From Paenibacillus stellifer (GTDB taxonomy: Bacteria > Bacillota > Bacilli > Paenibacillales > Paenibacillaceae): 64,000 nt of DNA. Under the pieces are notes generated by a model. It worked only from the letters and a program-made list of their open reading frames with translations. It was not told the origin of the DNA and made no database searches. A program made the position numbers and the translations under genes. Location: NCBI RefSeq assembly GCF_000758685.1, contig NZ_CP009286.1:2448501-2512500 (forward strand), written 5' to 3'. Of this stretch, positions 1 to 7,660 are shown piece by piece; position 1 is the first letter of the stretch; each line of letters starts with the position of its first letter.

Positions 1-2
1 TA

Positions 3-752
3 TGGAAATCCGAATTGTACGACAGCAAGCTGGGGTACGTATCACAATTTGGGAGAGGCGTCATTGACTTGTTGAACCCCGCAGAAGGGGAGCGAATTCT
101 GGATCTGGGCTGCGGAACCGGAGATTTGGCTTATGAATTGACCAAGGCCGGAGCAGATGTAACGGGAATGGATCTCTCCGGAGAGATGATCGGGAAAGCG
201 GCAGCGAAGTATCCCGAAATCCCGTTTGTTGCCGGCAATGCCGAGGATTTTGCGTTCGGGGAGCCGTTCGATGCGGTATTCTCCAACGCTGCACTGCATT
301 GGATGAAGAATGCGGAGAAGGTGATCTCCTGCGTATGGGACAGTCTGAAGCCTGGCGGAAGGTTCATCGCCGAATTTGGCGGCAAAGGAAATGTGGACAC
401 AGTGATCCGGTCTATTGGCGAGGTGCTGTCCGGGAAGTACGGAATCGATTCTGCTTCGCTGAATCCCTGGTATTTTCCCAGTATCGCCGAATACAGCACT
501 CTGCTGGAGCGTCAAGGCTTCCGGGTCGTTTATGCGGTTCATTTCGACCGTCCGACCCCTATGGAGGATGGGGAGAACGGGCTGTCGCACTGGCTGAACG
601 GACTTGCGGACGATTTCTTCAAGGAGATTCCAGCAAGCGAAAGAGGCCCGGTCTATGACCAAATTGCCGATAAAGCCCGAAGCAGTTTATTCCATGACGG
701 CCAGTGGGTTCTGGACTATGTAAGGCTGAGAATCGCCGCGGTCAAAATGTAG
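3..752 (+). CDS. class I SAM-dependent methyltransferase, 5' end cut by window
   Basis: Predicted small-molecule or tRNA-type methyltransferase using S-adenosylmethionine. The frame is open from the first bases of the window (codons reading W-K-S-E-L before the first possible TTG at 15), so the true start lies upstream. The Rossmann motif I ILDLGCGTGDL comes about 30 residues into the visible part, followed by the motif II acid in TGMDLSGEMI and the post-motif segment FDAVFSNAALHWM, which is typical of the UbiE/TrmB-like fold annotated as Methyltransf_11/25. About 245 residues are visible, close to the usual 250-260, so only a handful are missing. The gene converges on the next one and overlaps it by 11 bp. 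The substrate cannot be deduced from sequence. Confidence 0.85.
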   Translation, partial: WKSELYDSKLGYVSQFGRGVIDLLNPAEGERILDLGCGTGDLAYELTKAGADVTGMDLSGEMIGKAAAKYPEIPFVAGNAEDFAFGEPFDAVFSNAALHWMKNAEKVISCVWDSLKPGGRFIAEFGGKGNVDTVIRSIGEVLSGKYGIDSASLNPWYFPSIAEYSTLLERQGFRVVYAVHFDRPTPMEDGENGLSHWLNGLADDFFKEIPASERGPVYDQIADKARSSLFHDGQWVLDYVRLRIAAVKM

Positions 753-1503
753 CTCGTCCTTCGTCTGCATCCCTGATCAGTTCGCCCGGAGGAAGAACAA
801 TTTCGGTGAAGCCCGCCATTAGCCGGGTCTTGAAGACGATCGGCTTGCGCGCTCCCGCCAGAATGACGTTCTTCGGAGCCGCCGGATCGGGAGAAGGCAG
901 GATGAAGGCGAGAGAATGCGGGAACACGGAGGCCAGGGTGGAATGCACCGACCGGATCAGCCGGTCATTCTTCCCCCTGCCGGCTGCATTCATGATTAGC
1001 ATGCCCCGGTTGTTCAGCTTCTTCGCGGCAAGTGCGAACATGCCCCGGGAGATGAGATGCGGGGGAGTTCCGCTTCCGCTGAACGCATCAAGCACGATAT
1101 GATCAAAGCTTCCGTCGTCCTCCCGCTCGAGCAGCCTCCGGCCGTCTCCGATTGCGATCCGGCCTTCGGTGCTGCCGAAATAGATGCGGCTGAGATCGGC
1201 GACCGCTTGGCTAAGCTCGGCTGTTGTTACGTTTTTGCCGGATATGGCTCCAGACAAGGTTCCGATCCCGTGACCTATAATGAAGACGTCCTCGTATCCA
1301 GGGTGATTCCATTCCATCAGATGCAGAATCGCCCTAGGATATTCGAATACGATGCGGTCCGGCCGGTCGAGGTCCAGCGCTCCCTGCACCAATTCCTCCG
1401 AGAATTGAAGCACCCGAAACCTTCCTTTCTCCCCATACAGCTCATCGGTGTCCGCCACTACGATCTCACAGCCCTCATCGACTGTCTTATGCAGCACTTT
1501 CAT
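742..1503 (-). CDS. spermidine synthase-like aminopropyltransferase-fold protein
   Basis: Protein of about 253 residues with the spermidine synthase Rossmann fold: the SAM-binding loop IIGHGIGTL near residue 78, an acidic GDGRRLL segment near 121 and LDAFSGSGTPPHL near 140, where polyamine synthases carry their catalytic Asp. It lacks the long N-terminal beta domain of true SpeE, and its substrate loop is not the canonical one. It may therefore methylate or aminopropylate another acceptor, or be a non-catalytic relative. Two starts are close together. ATG at 1503 is preferred because GGGAG lies 7 bases upstream; the ATG at 1509 would leave only 2. It converges with the methyltransferase and shares 11 bp with its 3' end. 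A role in polyamine synthesis is only an inference. Confidence 0.75.
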   Translation of the reverse strand: MKVLHKTVDEGCEIVVADTDELYGEKGRFRVLQFSEELVQGALDLDRPDRIVFEYPRAILHLMEWNHPGYEDVFIIGHGIGTLSGAISGKNVTTAELSQAVADLSRIYFGSTEGRIAIGDGRRLLEREDDGSFDHIVLDAFSGSGTPPHLISRGMFALAAKKLNNRGMLIMNAAGRGKNDRLIRSVHSTLASVFPHSLAFILPSPDPAAPKNVILAGARKPIVFKTRLMAGFTEIVLPPGELIRDADEGRATF

Positions 1504-1729
1504 TGTCATGCTCCCTTTACCCGGTGATTCTTCTTATGATAAGGGATTCAGGACCGGATTCATAGAACCGGCGCTGCGCTGTCATCCTTCATCACTTCCG
1601 CAGTTTAAATGGCAGCGATCGAAATCGGCCGTTTATAAAGCACCTCAACGGGTAACTATAGATATGGGCAATCCGGAATTGATTGGTTGCCGACAGCAAT
1701 TACTAATTACTGCTGAAGGAGGGAATAGC

Positions 1730-1903
1730 ATGTCGGATTATATCCAGAACGAAGCGGACATCCGCAACCGGGAAAATAAAGACGGAGACTCTCTGGCTGA
1801 GAAGAAGAAAATGGAGAACGGGGTCGATATCGAGCCCGAGGCGGACGAATGGGAAGCCAAGCCAGCTGCAACCTCCCATCCCGATCCAGCGCCCAAGAAC
1901 TGA
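1730..1903 (+). CDS. small acidic hydrophilic protein, unknown function
   Basis: A 57-residue, strongly charged protein with no cysteine and no hydrophobic segment, ending in a Pro/Ala-rich tail. The start is well supported by GAAGGAGGG seven bases before ATG. A clean Rho-independent terminator follows 25 bp after the stop, so this is a complete monocistronic unit. I recognise no family. It shares a short motif, (D/T)GxSL(A/T)EKK, with the next small gene at 2428, and both have the same architecture: strong ribosome site, about 60 codons, own terminator. Composition suggests an intrinsically disordered protein, possibly sporulation- or stress-associated, but nothing in the sequence proves that. 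Confidence 0.6.
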   Translation: MSDYIQNEADIRNRENKDGDSLAEKKKMENGVDIEPEADEWEAKPAATSHPDPAPKN

Positions 1904-1927
1904 GGTCCTGGGCCGGACTAACGTCAA

Positions 1928-1961
1928 TAACAGGCTGTCTGAAGCGGCAGCCTGTTTTTTT
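1928..1961 (+). terminator. Rho-independent terminator
   Basis: Stem AACAGGCTG / CAGCCTGTT around a short loop, followed by seven T. It ends the transcript of the small gene at 1730. Confidence 0.85.
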
Positions 1962-2092
1962 ACGCGGATTTATATGCAGCTGTTGTTGTTTCGTGAAAGA
2001 ATCGTCATCATGGTGAATTGAAATATGGATCGAGACTGACTGGTGATGCCTCTTTAGAAGTCATACAAGATGAAGGATTCAATTCTTCGCTC

Positions 2093-2209
2093 TCAACTAC
2101 ACCCAATATGAGCAGCCTTCTCAGTTTGAATAATTCGAGACATTATAAAGTCGGAATTGTATTTCGAAATTCTTTTGCCAACTTCTTTATCGAATCTATA
2201 GAATTCCAT
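2093..2209 (-). pseudogene. 5' fragment of a cupin-like protein
   Basis: On the minus strand, ATG at 2209 is preceded by GAGGAGG at good spacing and opens a 38-codon frame beginning MEFYRFDKEVGK and containing FIMSRIIQTEKAAHIGC. From memory this matches the N-terminus of a family of small cupin proteins in Bacillales, which normally continue past IGC into the beta-barrel. Here the frame stops two codons later and the following DNA does not resume the expected sequence in any frame I followed. The surrounding 2.0-2.35 kb is more AT-rich than its neighbours. Best read as a truncated remnant; a genuine short peptide is the alternative. Confidence 0.4.
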
Positions 2210-2427
2210 AGGGTTCCTCCTCGAACTATTTCGTACTGATTTTACTATAAGAAGTAAGTATTCTACAATCGCATGAATTAACATCAGGACCTTCTAAGGA
2301 CGCCTTTAGGAGCTTTTCTTATATTTCAAATCCTGTATACTGGATGTATATACCGGTGAGAGCAGCATGCAGATTGCAGCAGTCTATGGAGAGTGCCACC
2401 CTATTGAACCTAAGGAGGAACCCGAAC

Positions 2428-2619
2428 ATGCGCGATCGAAATCGAAATGCCCGCCACCGGCTGAAGCTTCAAGAAGCCGACACGGGATCGTTGACGGAGA
2501 AGAAGAACGGCGGCTCCGGCTTCGGTGTTCACAGCGAGATGAAGCTGGAAACCTTGAGAAGGCTGAGCGAGAGCAGCATCCAGTCGCCAGGCCTGAAAGA
2601 GCAGTATCCGAAAAAATAA
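2428..2619 (+). CDS. small basic hydrophilic protein, unknown function
   Basis: A 63-residue protein starting MRDRNRNARHRL, basic at the N-terminus and at the Lys-rich end (QYPKK). ATG at 2428 has AAGGAGG upstream, which decides the frame against a longer overlapping reading in another frame. A Rho-independent terminator lies 31 bp after the stop. No recognised domain. The segment GSLTEKK parallels DSLAEKK in the small protein at 1730, and the two genes share the layout of a strong ribosome site and an individual terminator. They may be distant paralogues of one small-protein family. Function cannot be assigned. Confidence 0.6.
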   Translation: MRDRNRNARHRLKLQEADTGSLTEKKNGGSGFGVHSEMKLETLRRLSESSIQSPGLKEQYPKK

Positions 2620-2649
2620 GCCAAGCCTTCATATTTTAATTTGTTCGTG

Positions 2650-2688
2650 AAACGGGTTCCCCTTAGAAGGGGCAGCCCGTTTTTTTTC
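2650..2688 (+). terminator. Rho-independent terminator
   Basis: Hairpin with outer stem AACGGG/CCCGTT and inner stem CCCCTT/AAGGGG, followed by eight T. It closes the small gene at 2428. Confidence 0.85.
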
Positions 2689-2794
2689 TGCTTTCGGGAA
2701 CAGCGGCGTCCGCATAATGAAGGAACCCTCAAGTCATACTAATGACGCAGTAATGAGGATACGTGAGAACACTGGCCGGAAGGAGAGGAACAAC

Positions 2795-3355
2795 TTGATA
2801 TTGAACCTGCTGTCCTGGGCGCAGGAAACAGCTTACGGGCGTTCGGGCGAACTGTTCTTCTGCTTCATGATTTATTCAGTCTTGGGGTGGCTGCTGGAAG
2901 GAGCGTATAACTGGGCAACGGCCGGTACGTTCCGGAAGGACGGACTGATGCTTGGTCCTTATAAGCCAATGTACGGCCTCGCTCCGGTTCTGCTGCTAGC
3001 GCTTGGAGGGCTGCGGATGCCGCTGCCTTGGCTTCTCGCCGCCGCCCTGATTGTGCCTTCGGTAGTGGAACTCGCCAGCGGGGTTATGCTGAAGGCGCTG
3101 TTCCGGCATCAGTGGTGGGATTATTCGGCCAAGCGCTGGCAGCTCGGCGGGCATATTTGCCTGGAGTTTTCTTTGTACTGGTGGGTGCTGTCTCTCTTCA
3201 CGCTGGCGGTCATTCAGCCGCTTGTGTCGGGCCTGTACAAGCTGGCAGTGCCTGTATGGGGAGTGCTGTTCCCGGTCGTGCTTGTGCTGTTTCTAGCTGA
3301 TTTGGCGGCAACGTTCCGGTCCCGGAGAAGAGCGGCGGAGATTGCGGGAATCTAG
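2795..3355 (+). CDS. CmpB-family putative ABC-transporter membrane protein
   Basis: Integral membrane protein with about five hydrophobic segments. The motif region FCFMIYSVLGWLLEGAYNW followed by GLMLGPYKPMYGLAP matches the family annotated as putative ABC transporter permease (ABC_trans_CmpB), whose actual role is poorly defined. A later block reads HQWWDYSAKRWQLGGHICLEFS, also typical. The reading frame extends upstream to an ATG at 2717, but AAGGAGAGG seven bases before the TTG at 2795 makes TTG the likelier start, giving 186 residues. No ATPase partner is adjacent. The gene is followed by a short tandem repeat and a terminator. Confidence 0.75.
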   Translation: MILNLLSWAQETAYGRSGELFFCFMIYSVLGWLLEGAYNWATAGTFRKDGLMLGPYKPMYGLAPVLLLALGGLRMPLPWLLAAALIVPSVVELASGVMLKALFRHQWWDYSAKRWQLGGHICLEFSLYWWVLSLFTLAVIQPLVSGLYKLAVPVWGVLFPVVLVLFLADLAATFRSRRRAAEIAGI

Positions 3356-3383
3356 AGCTGCTATAGAGCGAAAGCGGAAAGAC

Positions 3384-3430
3384 GGAAGACGCAAAAACGG
3401 AAGACGCAAAAACGGAAGACGCAAAGACGG
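3384..3430 (+). repeat. three tandem copies of a 15-bp unit
   Basis: The unit GGAAGACGCAAAAAC occurs twice exactly and a third time with one change, directly after the CmpB-like gene. The last copy runs into the left arm of the terminator that follows. It is non-coding as far as I can see. Confidence 0.8.
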
Positions 3431-3452
3431 CATCCTTGGGGTGCCGTCTTTT
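3424..3452 (+). terminator. Rho-independent terminator between convergent genes
   Basis: Stem AAGACGGCA / TGCCGTCTT with a short loop and a T run on the plus strand. It ends the CmpB-like transcript and sits just before the 3' end of the convergent gene at 3470. Confidence 0.75.
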
Positions 3453-3469
3453 TCAAATCTAATGAACTT

Positions 3470-3910
3470 TTACAGCGTATTGCCTTTCAGATCCTGCTCC
3501 ATCAACGTAATATTCCGTCTCAGCTCCGTCATGGATGTTCTCGAAATCCGCCCGGTTTCAAAGGCGGCATGCGTGTAATCCCGCTCCAGCTGGATGCCGA
3601 TTCTCGCCAATTCATGAAACGCCGTCTCAAATGCTTCGCGTCCGGTTAGCGCCCCGCCGCCGGAAGCTCTTGCGATCCCCCGTTCGTAGCGCAAAATGAG
3701 AGAGCTTCTAGCCTCCAGCTCAGACGGGGCCTCCAGAAGCGCCTCATTCAGCTTGCGGACGACATACTCCCAGTTCCGGATCTGAAACTGATTCAGCTTC
3801 GGGGTTTTTCTTCTCCAGGCGCTTCCCGTTCGTCCCAGCATCCGGAACAGAAACCGGATTTGCTTGCCGGACAGCAGGTCGTTACGGTATCGTTCATGCT
3901 TCGTGTACAT
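3470..3910 (-). CDS. protein resembling the cytoplasmic tail of Na+/H+ antiporters
   Basis: A 146-residue soluble, Arg/Glu-rich, probably all-helical protein. Its last third (IQLERDYTHAAFETGRIS, then TELRRNITLMEQDL) follows the pattern seen at the C-terminal end of CPA1-type Na+/H+ antiporters: Glu-Arg, a short acidic helix, Gly-Ile/Ala-Ser, then Leu-Arg-Arg and a final acidic helix. The antiporter in this window at 45046 ends with the same pattern. Here there is no membrane domain, so it may be a detached regulatory domain or an unrelated helical protein. ATG at 3910 is favoured, with GGAGA six bases upstream. A TTG at 3928 has a ribosome site too close to work. Confidence 0.55.
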   Translation of the reverse strand: MYTKHERYRNDLLSGKQIRFLFRMLGRTGSAWRRKTPKLNQFQIRNWEYVVRKLNEALLEAPSELEARSSLILRYERGIARASGGGALTGREAFETAFHELARIGIQLERDYTHAAFETGRISRTSMTELRRNITLMEQDLKGNTL

Positions 3911-4085
3911 ATACAATCTCCGGTTCAATACTCCTTGTCTGTCGTCGCTGCGCGGCCGTTTTTCGACAGATTTCAGCGGAGGAATGTGCTACAATGTGAG
4001 ATGGATTTTTCATCCAAATCATGGAATCTCCGTCTGCGACTCTACTGTGCCGCCTGCGGAGCCGTGAATTTTGAAGGAGACCGCC

Positions 4086-4880
4086 ATGACCCAATTTCTG
4101 ATTTTTGCTGTTCTGCTTACTGTCATTATCCACACCGCCGAAACGCTGTCATACTCGGTCCGGTATGCCGGGGTGCGTATGAACAAGATTGCGATTGCCT
4201 TATCCCTGACGGGAATTATCGTACTTGTCTCCCGGACGGCCAATATGGTTCAGGGACCGCTTACCGGTCATATCGTCGATATCGCCAAGAAGGATTCCTC
4301 CATTCCGCTTCTTAACTACCTGCGAATCATTCTGCTCGGTGGTTCACTCGGTACGCTGATCGCAATCGGCCTGTTTCCGACCTTTACCGCGCTGTTCGCC
4401 CGCATCATCTCGAAGCTGGAGATTCAGGGCTCCGTTCCCCGCCTCCTCGGAAGCGTTACAATCGCCCAGCTCAAAAATACGCCGAAATATGTGAAACGTC
4501 CCAGGCTCGGGCTGCACGCCATCCGTTATCTCGATATCCCGAAGCGTCTGATTGCCACCAACATTCTGGTCACCGGGATTTATACAACGGGGGTCCTGGC
4601 TACGCTGTATGCGGGCTACAAACATCCGGAGCACGGTATGGCGATTTCGCAAGCGTCAGGGCTTATTAACGGCATCGCTACTATTTTGCTTACGGTCTTC
4701 ATCGATCCCCAGCTGGGGCTCATTACCGATAAAGCAACGGTCAGCCAGGAGCATCGCAGCCGTCTCGGCAAAGTATATATGATGCTTATGGGCTCACGGT
4801 TCGTCGGCACGCTGCTCGCTCAGTTTCTGATTGTGCCCGCCGCCTGGTTTATCAGTTTGGCTGTACGCGTAATTCTCTAA
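4086..4880 (+). CDS. amj: lipid II flippase Amj family protein
   Basis: Membrane protein of 264 residues with about six hydrophobic segments. The N-terminal region HTAETLSYSVRYAGVRMNKIA followed by ALSLTGIIVLVSRTANMVQ is characteristic of Amj (formerly YdaH, DUF2837). In B. subtilis Amj is the alternate lipid II flippase that substitutes for MurJ in peptidoglycan synthesis. The start is ATG at 4086, preceded by GAAGGAG at optimal spacing. An in-frame TTG at 4071 is part of that ribosome-site region and less likely. An extended -10 element, TGCTACAAT, lies about 90 bp upstream, leaving a leader of roughly 80 nt. In B. subtilis the gene responds to envelope stress; no sigma-factor site is certain here. 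Confidence 0.88.
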   Translation: MTQFLIFAVLLTVIIHTAETLSYSVRYAGVRMNKIAIALSLTGIIVLVSRTANMVQGPLTGHIVDIAKKDSSIPLLNYLRIILLGGSLGTLIAIGLFPTFTALFARIISKLEIQGSVPRLLGSVTIAQLKNTPKYVKRPRLGLHAIRYLDIPKRLIATNILVTGIYTTGVLATLYAGYKHPEHGMAISQASGLINGIATILLTVFIDPQLGLITDKATVSQEHRSRLGKVYMMLMGSRFVGTLLAQFLIVPAAWFISLAVRVIL

Positions 4881-4998
4881 CCGCTCCGGATTTGGGAGAC
4901 ATTTGAAATTAATCGGCAAATCTACTATGGTAGAGTAGAGAATGAGGAAGTATGAAGAAGTCATACATACGTAAAAGGAATCAACAGAGGAGGATTTG

Positions 4999-5517
4999 GT
5001 GGATATGGTGAAGTTCAAGAAACTGATAAGAGAATGGGTGCCGACCCTGCTGGTCGCGGTCCTGTTGTCGCTGCTGATCCGCAGTTATGTCGCGGAGGCC
5101 ATGAGCGTGCCAACCGATTCCATGGTGCCGACGATTCAGGTGGATGACAGACTCATTGTGGAAAAAATGCTGTGGGCTACTACTCTGAAGCATGGGGACA
5201 TCGTGGTCTTCCATCCGCCAGTTGCTGGAGAAACGAAGCTGTATGTCAAGCGCCTGATCGGCCTTCCCGGCGATACGATCGAAATCAAGGACGGCGCTTT
5301 GTACCGGAACGGAGCGAAGGTGGAAGAGCCTTATCTGAATGCCAAAATGAATTATGTGTTTGGCCCGGTCACCGTACCAACGGATCATTACTTCTTCCTG
5401 GGCGACAACCGGAATGTCAGCTATGACGCCCATTTGTGGGATACCCCGTTCGTAGAGAAGGATAAGCTGATCGGCAAGGTTGTTCTGGAGCTTCCTTTCC
5501 ATAAGCTGTTCAAGTGA
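4999..5517 (+). CDS. sipS: type I signal peptidase
   Basis: Membrane-anchored serine protease that removes signal peptides from exported proteins. It has one N-terminal transmembrane helix (VPTLLVAVLLSLLIRSYV), the catalytic serine box VPTDSMVPTI about 40 residues in, and the catalytic lysine box KLYVKRLIGLPGD about 40 residues further on. The GDNRNVSYDAHLW box near the end completes the S26 signature. With 170-174 residues it has the size of Gram-positive SipS/SipT. TTG 4996, GTG 4999 and ATG 5005 are all in frame; AGGAGG sits 5 bases before GTG and 11 before ATG, so the exact start is open. Monocistronic, followed by a hairpin shared with the convergent oxidoreductase gene. Confidence 0.92.
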   Translation: MDMVKFKKLIREWVPTLLVAVLLSLLIRSYVAEAMSVPTDSMVPTIQVDDRLIVEKMLWATTLKHGDIVVFHPPVAGETKLYVKRLIGLPGDTIEIKDGALYRNGAKVEEPYLNAKMNYVFGPVTVPTDHYFFLGDNRNVSYDAHLWDTPFVEKDKLIGKVVLELPFHKLFK

Positions 5518-5585
5518 CGGCTGGAAGAGCGTTGAAGGCGGAGTCTGGGGTCTGAGGACATCCACCGGATTGCTCTAAAAACCAT

Positions 5586-5630
5586 AAAAGCCCGCCATGC
5601 TTCTCCGGATGGATTAGCGTGGCGGGCTTT
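5586..5630. terminator. bidirectional terminator hairpin
   Basis: Long stem AAAGCCCGCCA / TGGCGGGCTTT between the convergent signal peptidase and oxidoreductase genes. The T-rich side is better on the minus strand. Confidence 0.7.
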
Positions 5631-5769
5631 GTGCTTGCTGCTGCCCGGCCGGTTTCGTTCTAGCCAAACCGCGCAGCAAGCAGCCCTATTATTTCTCGCA
5701 GGCGATCTCATGACATCACTCCCCAAAATGGATTAGCTATCATGATTATAGGGCCTCTTCCGGCAATCT

Positions 5770-6768
5770 TCAGGAAATTTTTACAAGGACCCGGCCTCGC
5801 GTCTTGGATTGTAAAATATCTGCGAGCGCCTGAGGAAGCTCATTCAGCGTAATTTCCCGGTCAACGAGCAGCTCCAGATTGTCCGGCTTCAAGTCGCCGG
5901 CCATCCGGCTCCATACCCGGCTGCGCAGCTCAGCGGGGCAGAAGACGGAGTCGATGCCGAGCAGATTCACGCCGCGCAGGATGAACGGCAGCACGGTGGC
6001 CGGTACTTTCGTACCGCCAGTAAGTCCGCTGACGGCAACTGAGCCACGGTAGGCGATCTTGCTCAGGACCGCTGCCAGCTGGTTCCCGCCGACGGGATCG
6101 ACGGCAGCCTGCCACAGCTGCTTGTCCAGCGGGCGCTGCTTGGCTTCCGGATCGTAGATGTCGGTCCGTGACACAACTTCGGAAGCGCCGAGGGACTTCA
6201 GATAATCGGTCTCCGAGATGCGGCCCGTCCCCGCTGCCACGTGGTAGCCGCGCTTTGCCAGCATGGCGACAGCGGCTCCGCCGACCCCGCCGGACGCACC
6301 GGTGACGAGCACCTTGCCATTCTCCGGTGAGGAGCCGTTATCCTCAAGCGCCTGGATGGACATGGCCGCCGTAAATCCGGCCGTTCCATAGATCATCGCT
6401 TCCTTGTGCGACAGACCGTCCGGCAGCGGAACAACCCAGTCCGCAGGAACGCGGGCATACTCGCTGTATCCGCCGTAGTGCGACACTCCGAGTCCATACC
6501 CGGTCACGAGCACGGATTGCCCCGGCTGAAACCGGCTGTCTTCCGAGCTCTCCACCACGCCCGACAGATCGATGCCGGGGATAAAAGGATAGGATTTCAC
6601 GATGTTGCCATCCGGTATAGAGGCCAGGCCATCCTTGTAATTTACACTGGAATATAAAACTTTAATGAGCACTTCTCCAGCAGGGAGATCCGATAAGGCC
6701 GCAGGCTTGACGGCCACGCTGAAGGGCTCCGCGTTGTCGACGAACAGAGCTTGAAAGGTCCGGGACAT
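5770..6768 (-). CDS. YhdH/YhfP-type NADPH-dependent quinone or acryloyl-CoA reductase
   Basis: Zinc-independent medium-chain dehydrogenase/reductase of 332 residues. The N-terminal GroES-like half contains YSSVNYKDGLA and PFIPGIDLSGVV, hallmarks of the YhdH/AcuI branch. The nucleotide-binding half carries VLVTGASGGVGGAA near residue 153, and the C-terminus has the LNELPQALADIL helix. Relatives reduce acryloyl-CoA or quinones with NADPH, so a detoxification role is plausible. It is divergent from a TetR regulator across a 140-bp intergenic region that contains a perfect TGACCGGTCA palindrome. The likely circuit is repression by the TetR protein and induction by an electrophile. Confidence 0.85.
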   Translation of the reverse strand: MSRTFQALFVDNAEPFSVAVKPAALSDLPAGEVLIKVLYSSVNYKDGLASIPDGNIVKSYPFIPGIDLSGVVESSEDSRFQPGQSVLVTGYGLGVSHYGGYSEYARVPADWVVPLPDGLSHKEAMIYGTAGFTAAMSIQALEDNGSSPENGKVLVTGASGGVGGAAVAMLAKRGYHVAAGTGRISETDYLKSLGASEVVSRTDIYDPEAKQRPLDKQLWQAAVDPVGGNQLAAVLSKIAYRGSVAVSGLTGGTKVPATVLPFILRGVNLLGIDSVFCPAELRSRVWSRMAGDLKPDNLELLVDREITLNELPQALADILQSKTRGRVLVKIS

Positions 6769-6836
6769 AATGGTACGCTCCTTTTAATGGTATGGGAACA
6801 TAATCATGCTGCCGATTTCTTGATGTCACAATTTTT

Positions 6837-6854
6837 ATTCTGACCGGTCAAAAT
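6837..6854. promoter_or_regulatory. candidate TetR-family operator
   Basis: Perfect 10-bp palindrome TGACCGGTCA flanked by ATT/AAT one base out, giving a near-perfect 18-bp inverted repeat. It lies between the divergent oxidoreductase (6768) and TetR-family gene (6910), 56 bp upstream of the regulator start. Size and symmetry fit a TetR dimer site. Confidence 0.65.
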
Positions 6855-6909
6855 AATATTGTCAATGAACAGCGGCATGTTTTGAAACTTTTTTACGGGT
6901 GGGAGAGAA

Positions 6910-7503
6910 ATGGTTCGCTACAAGAAATCCGAGGAAAAACGCAAGCTGCTTCTGCACGCATCCTTTCAGGCGCTGTCGAAGCTGGGGTATGATGCCGTGA
7001 CACTCCAGACGATTGCGGATTATGCGAAGGTGAGCAAAGGCGTCGTGCATTATTATTTTGACAATAAAGAGGCGGTGCTCGTCGATCTGCTGGATTGGCT
7101 GACCGCCAAAATCTATGACAAAGAAGCTGCGGCGGTAAGCCTTCAGTCCACGGCCCGTGGCAAAATGGACGCCTATCTCGATTCCGTCTTCGTGTCTCCG
7201 GAGAAGAACCGGGATTTCTACCGGGTGTATCTCGATTTTCTGGCCCGTGCAAGCCGCATCCCCGCCTACCGGGAGATCAACAGCCGCTTCTACGCGAACT
7301 GCGGGAGTATCAGCAGGGAGATCATGGAGCTGGGCCAGCGGGAGGGCGTATACGATCCCGGCCTGTCTCCGGCCGACACGGCGCCGGTCATTCGCTCCAT
7401 CATCGACGGCTGTCTGATCCAGTGGCTGATGTCGGAGAACGACGAGCTGCATGGCGTCTATAAAGGGCGATGCCGCGAGGCGATCGAGAGGCTGCTTTCA
7501 TGA
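6910..7503 (+). CDS. TetR/AcrR-family transcriptional regulator
   Basis: Regulator of 197 residues. The N-terminal helix-turn-helix reads LQTIADYAKVSKGVVHYYF (residues 31-49), the standard TetR recognition unit, and the rest is a helical ligand domain with no identifiable ligand. ATG at 6910 follows a GGGAGAG ribosome site. It is divergent from the YhdH-like reductase, and a palindromic site lies between them, so autoregulation and control of the reductase is the simplest reading. A hairpin follows at 7591. Confidence 0.88.
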   Translation: MVRYKKSEEKRKLLLHASFQALSKLGYDAVTLQTIADYAKVSKGVVHYYFDNKEAVLVDLLDWLTAKIYDKEAAAVSLQSTARGKMDAYLDSVFVSPEKNRDFYRVYLDFLARASRIPAYREINSRFYANCGSISREIMELGQREGVYDPGLSPADTAPVIRSIIDGCLIQWLMSENDELHGVYKGRCREAIERLLS

Positions 7504-7590
7504 TTTTTTTATAATCATGCTGCTATGCAAGGAGCAGATGATGTCCTGTATGCTGACGCAGGTCCGCAATGGACACAGCGCAGCATTCTT

Positions 7591-7620
7591 TCAGCCCGGT
7601 TCCGCAAGGAGCCGGGCTGA
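7591..7620. terminator. hairpin between convergent genes
   Basis: TCAGCCCGG / CCGGGCTGA stem with an interrupted inner part, between the TetR gene and the convergent SgrR-like gene. The T tract is poor on both sides, so terminator function is only probable. Confidence 0.5.
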
Positions 7621-7660
7621 TCTCCAATCCGGCCCGCCATTTCGTAATCGCTCCAGGCGC

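Noticed and set aside
704..1102. 132-codon plus-strand frame over the spermidine-synthase-like gene
   Set aside because: Antisense to a frame with clear aminopropyltransferase-fold motifs.
2018..2239. 73-codon plus-strand frame opposite the cupin fragment
   Set aside because: No ribosome site and composition unlike a protein; the minus-strand cupin reading is better.
2367..2639. 90-codon frame overlapping the small gene at 2428
   Set aside because: The ribosome site AAGGAGG is spaced correctly for ATG at 2428 and not for this frame.
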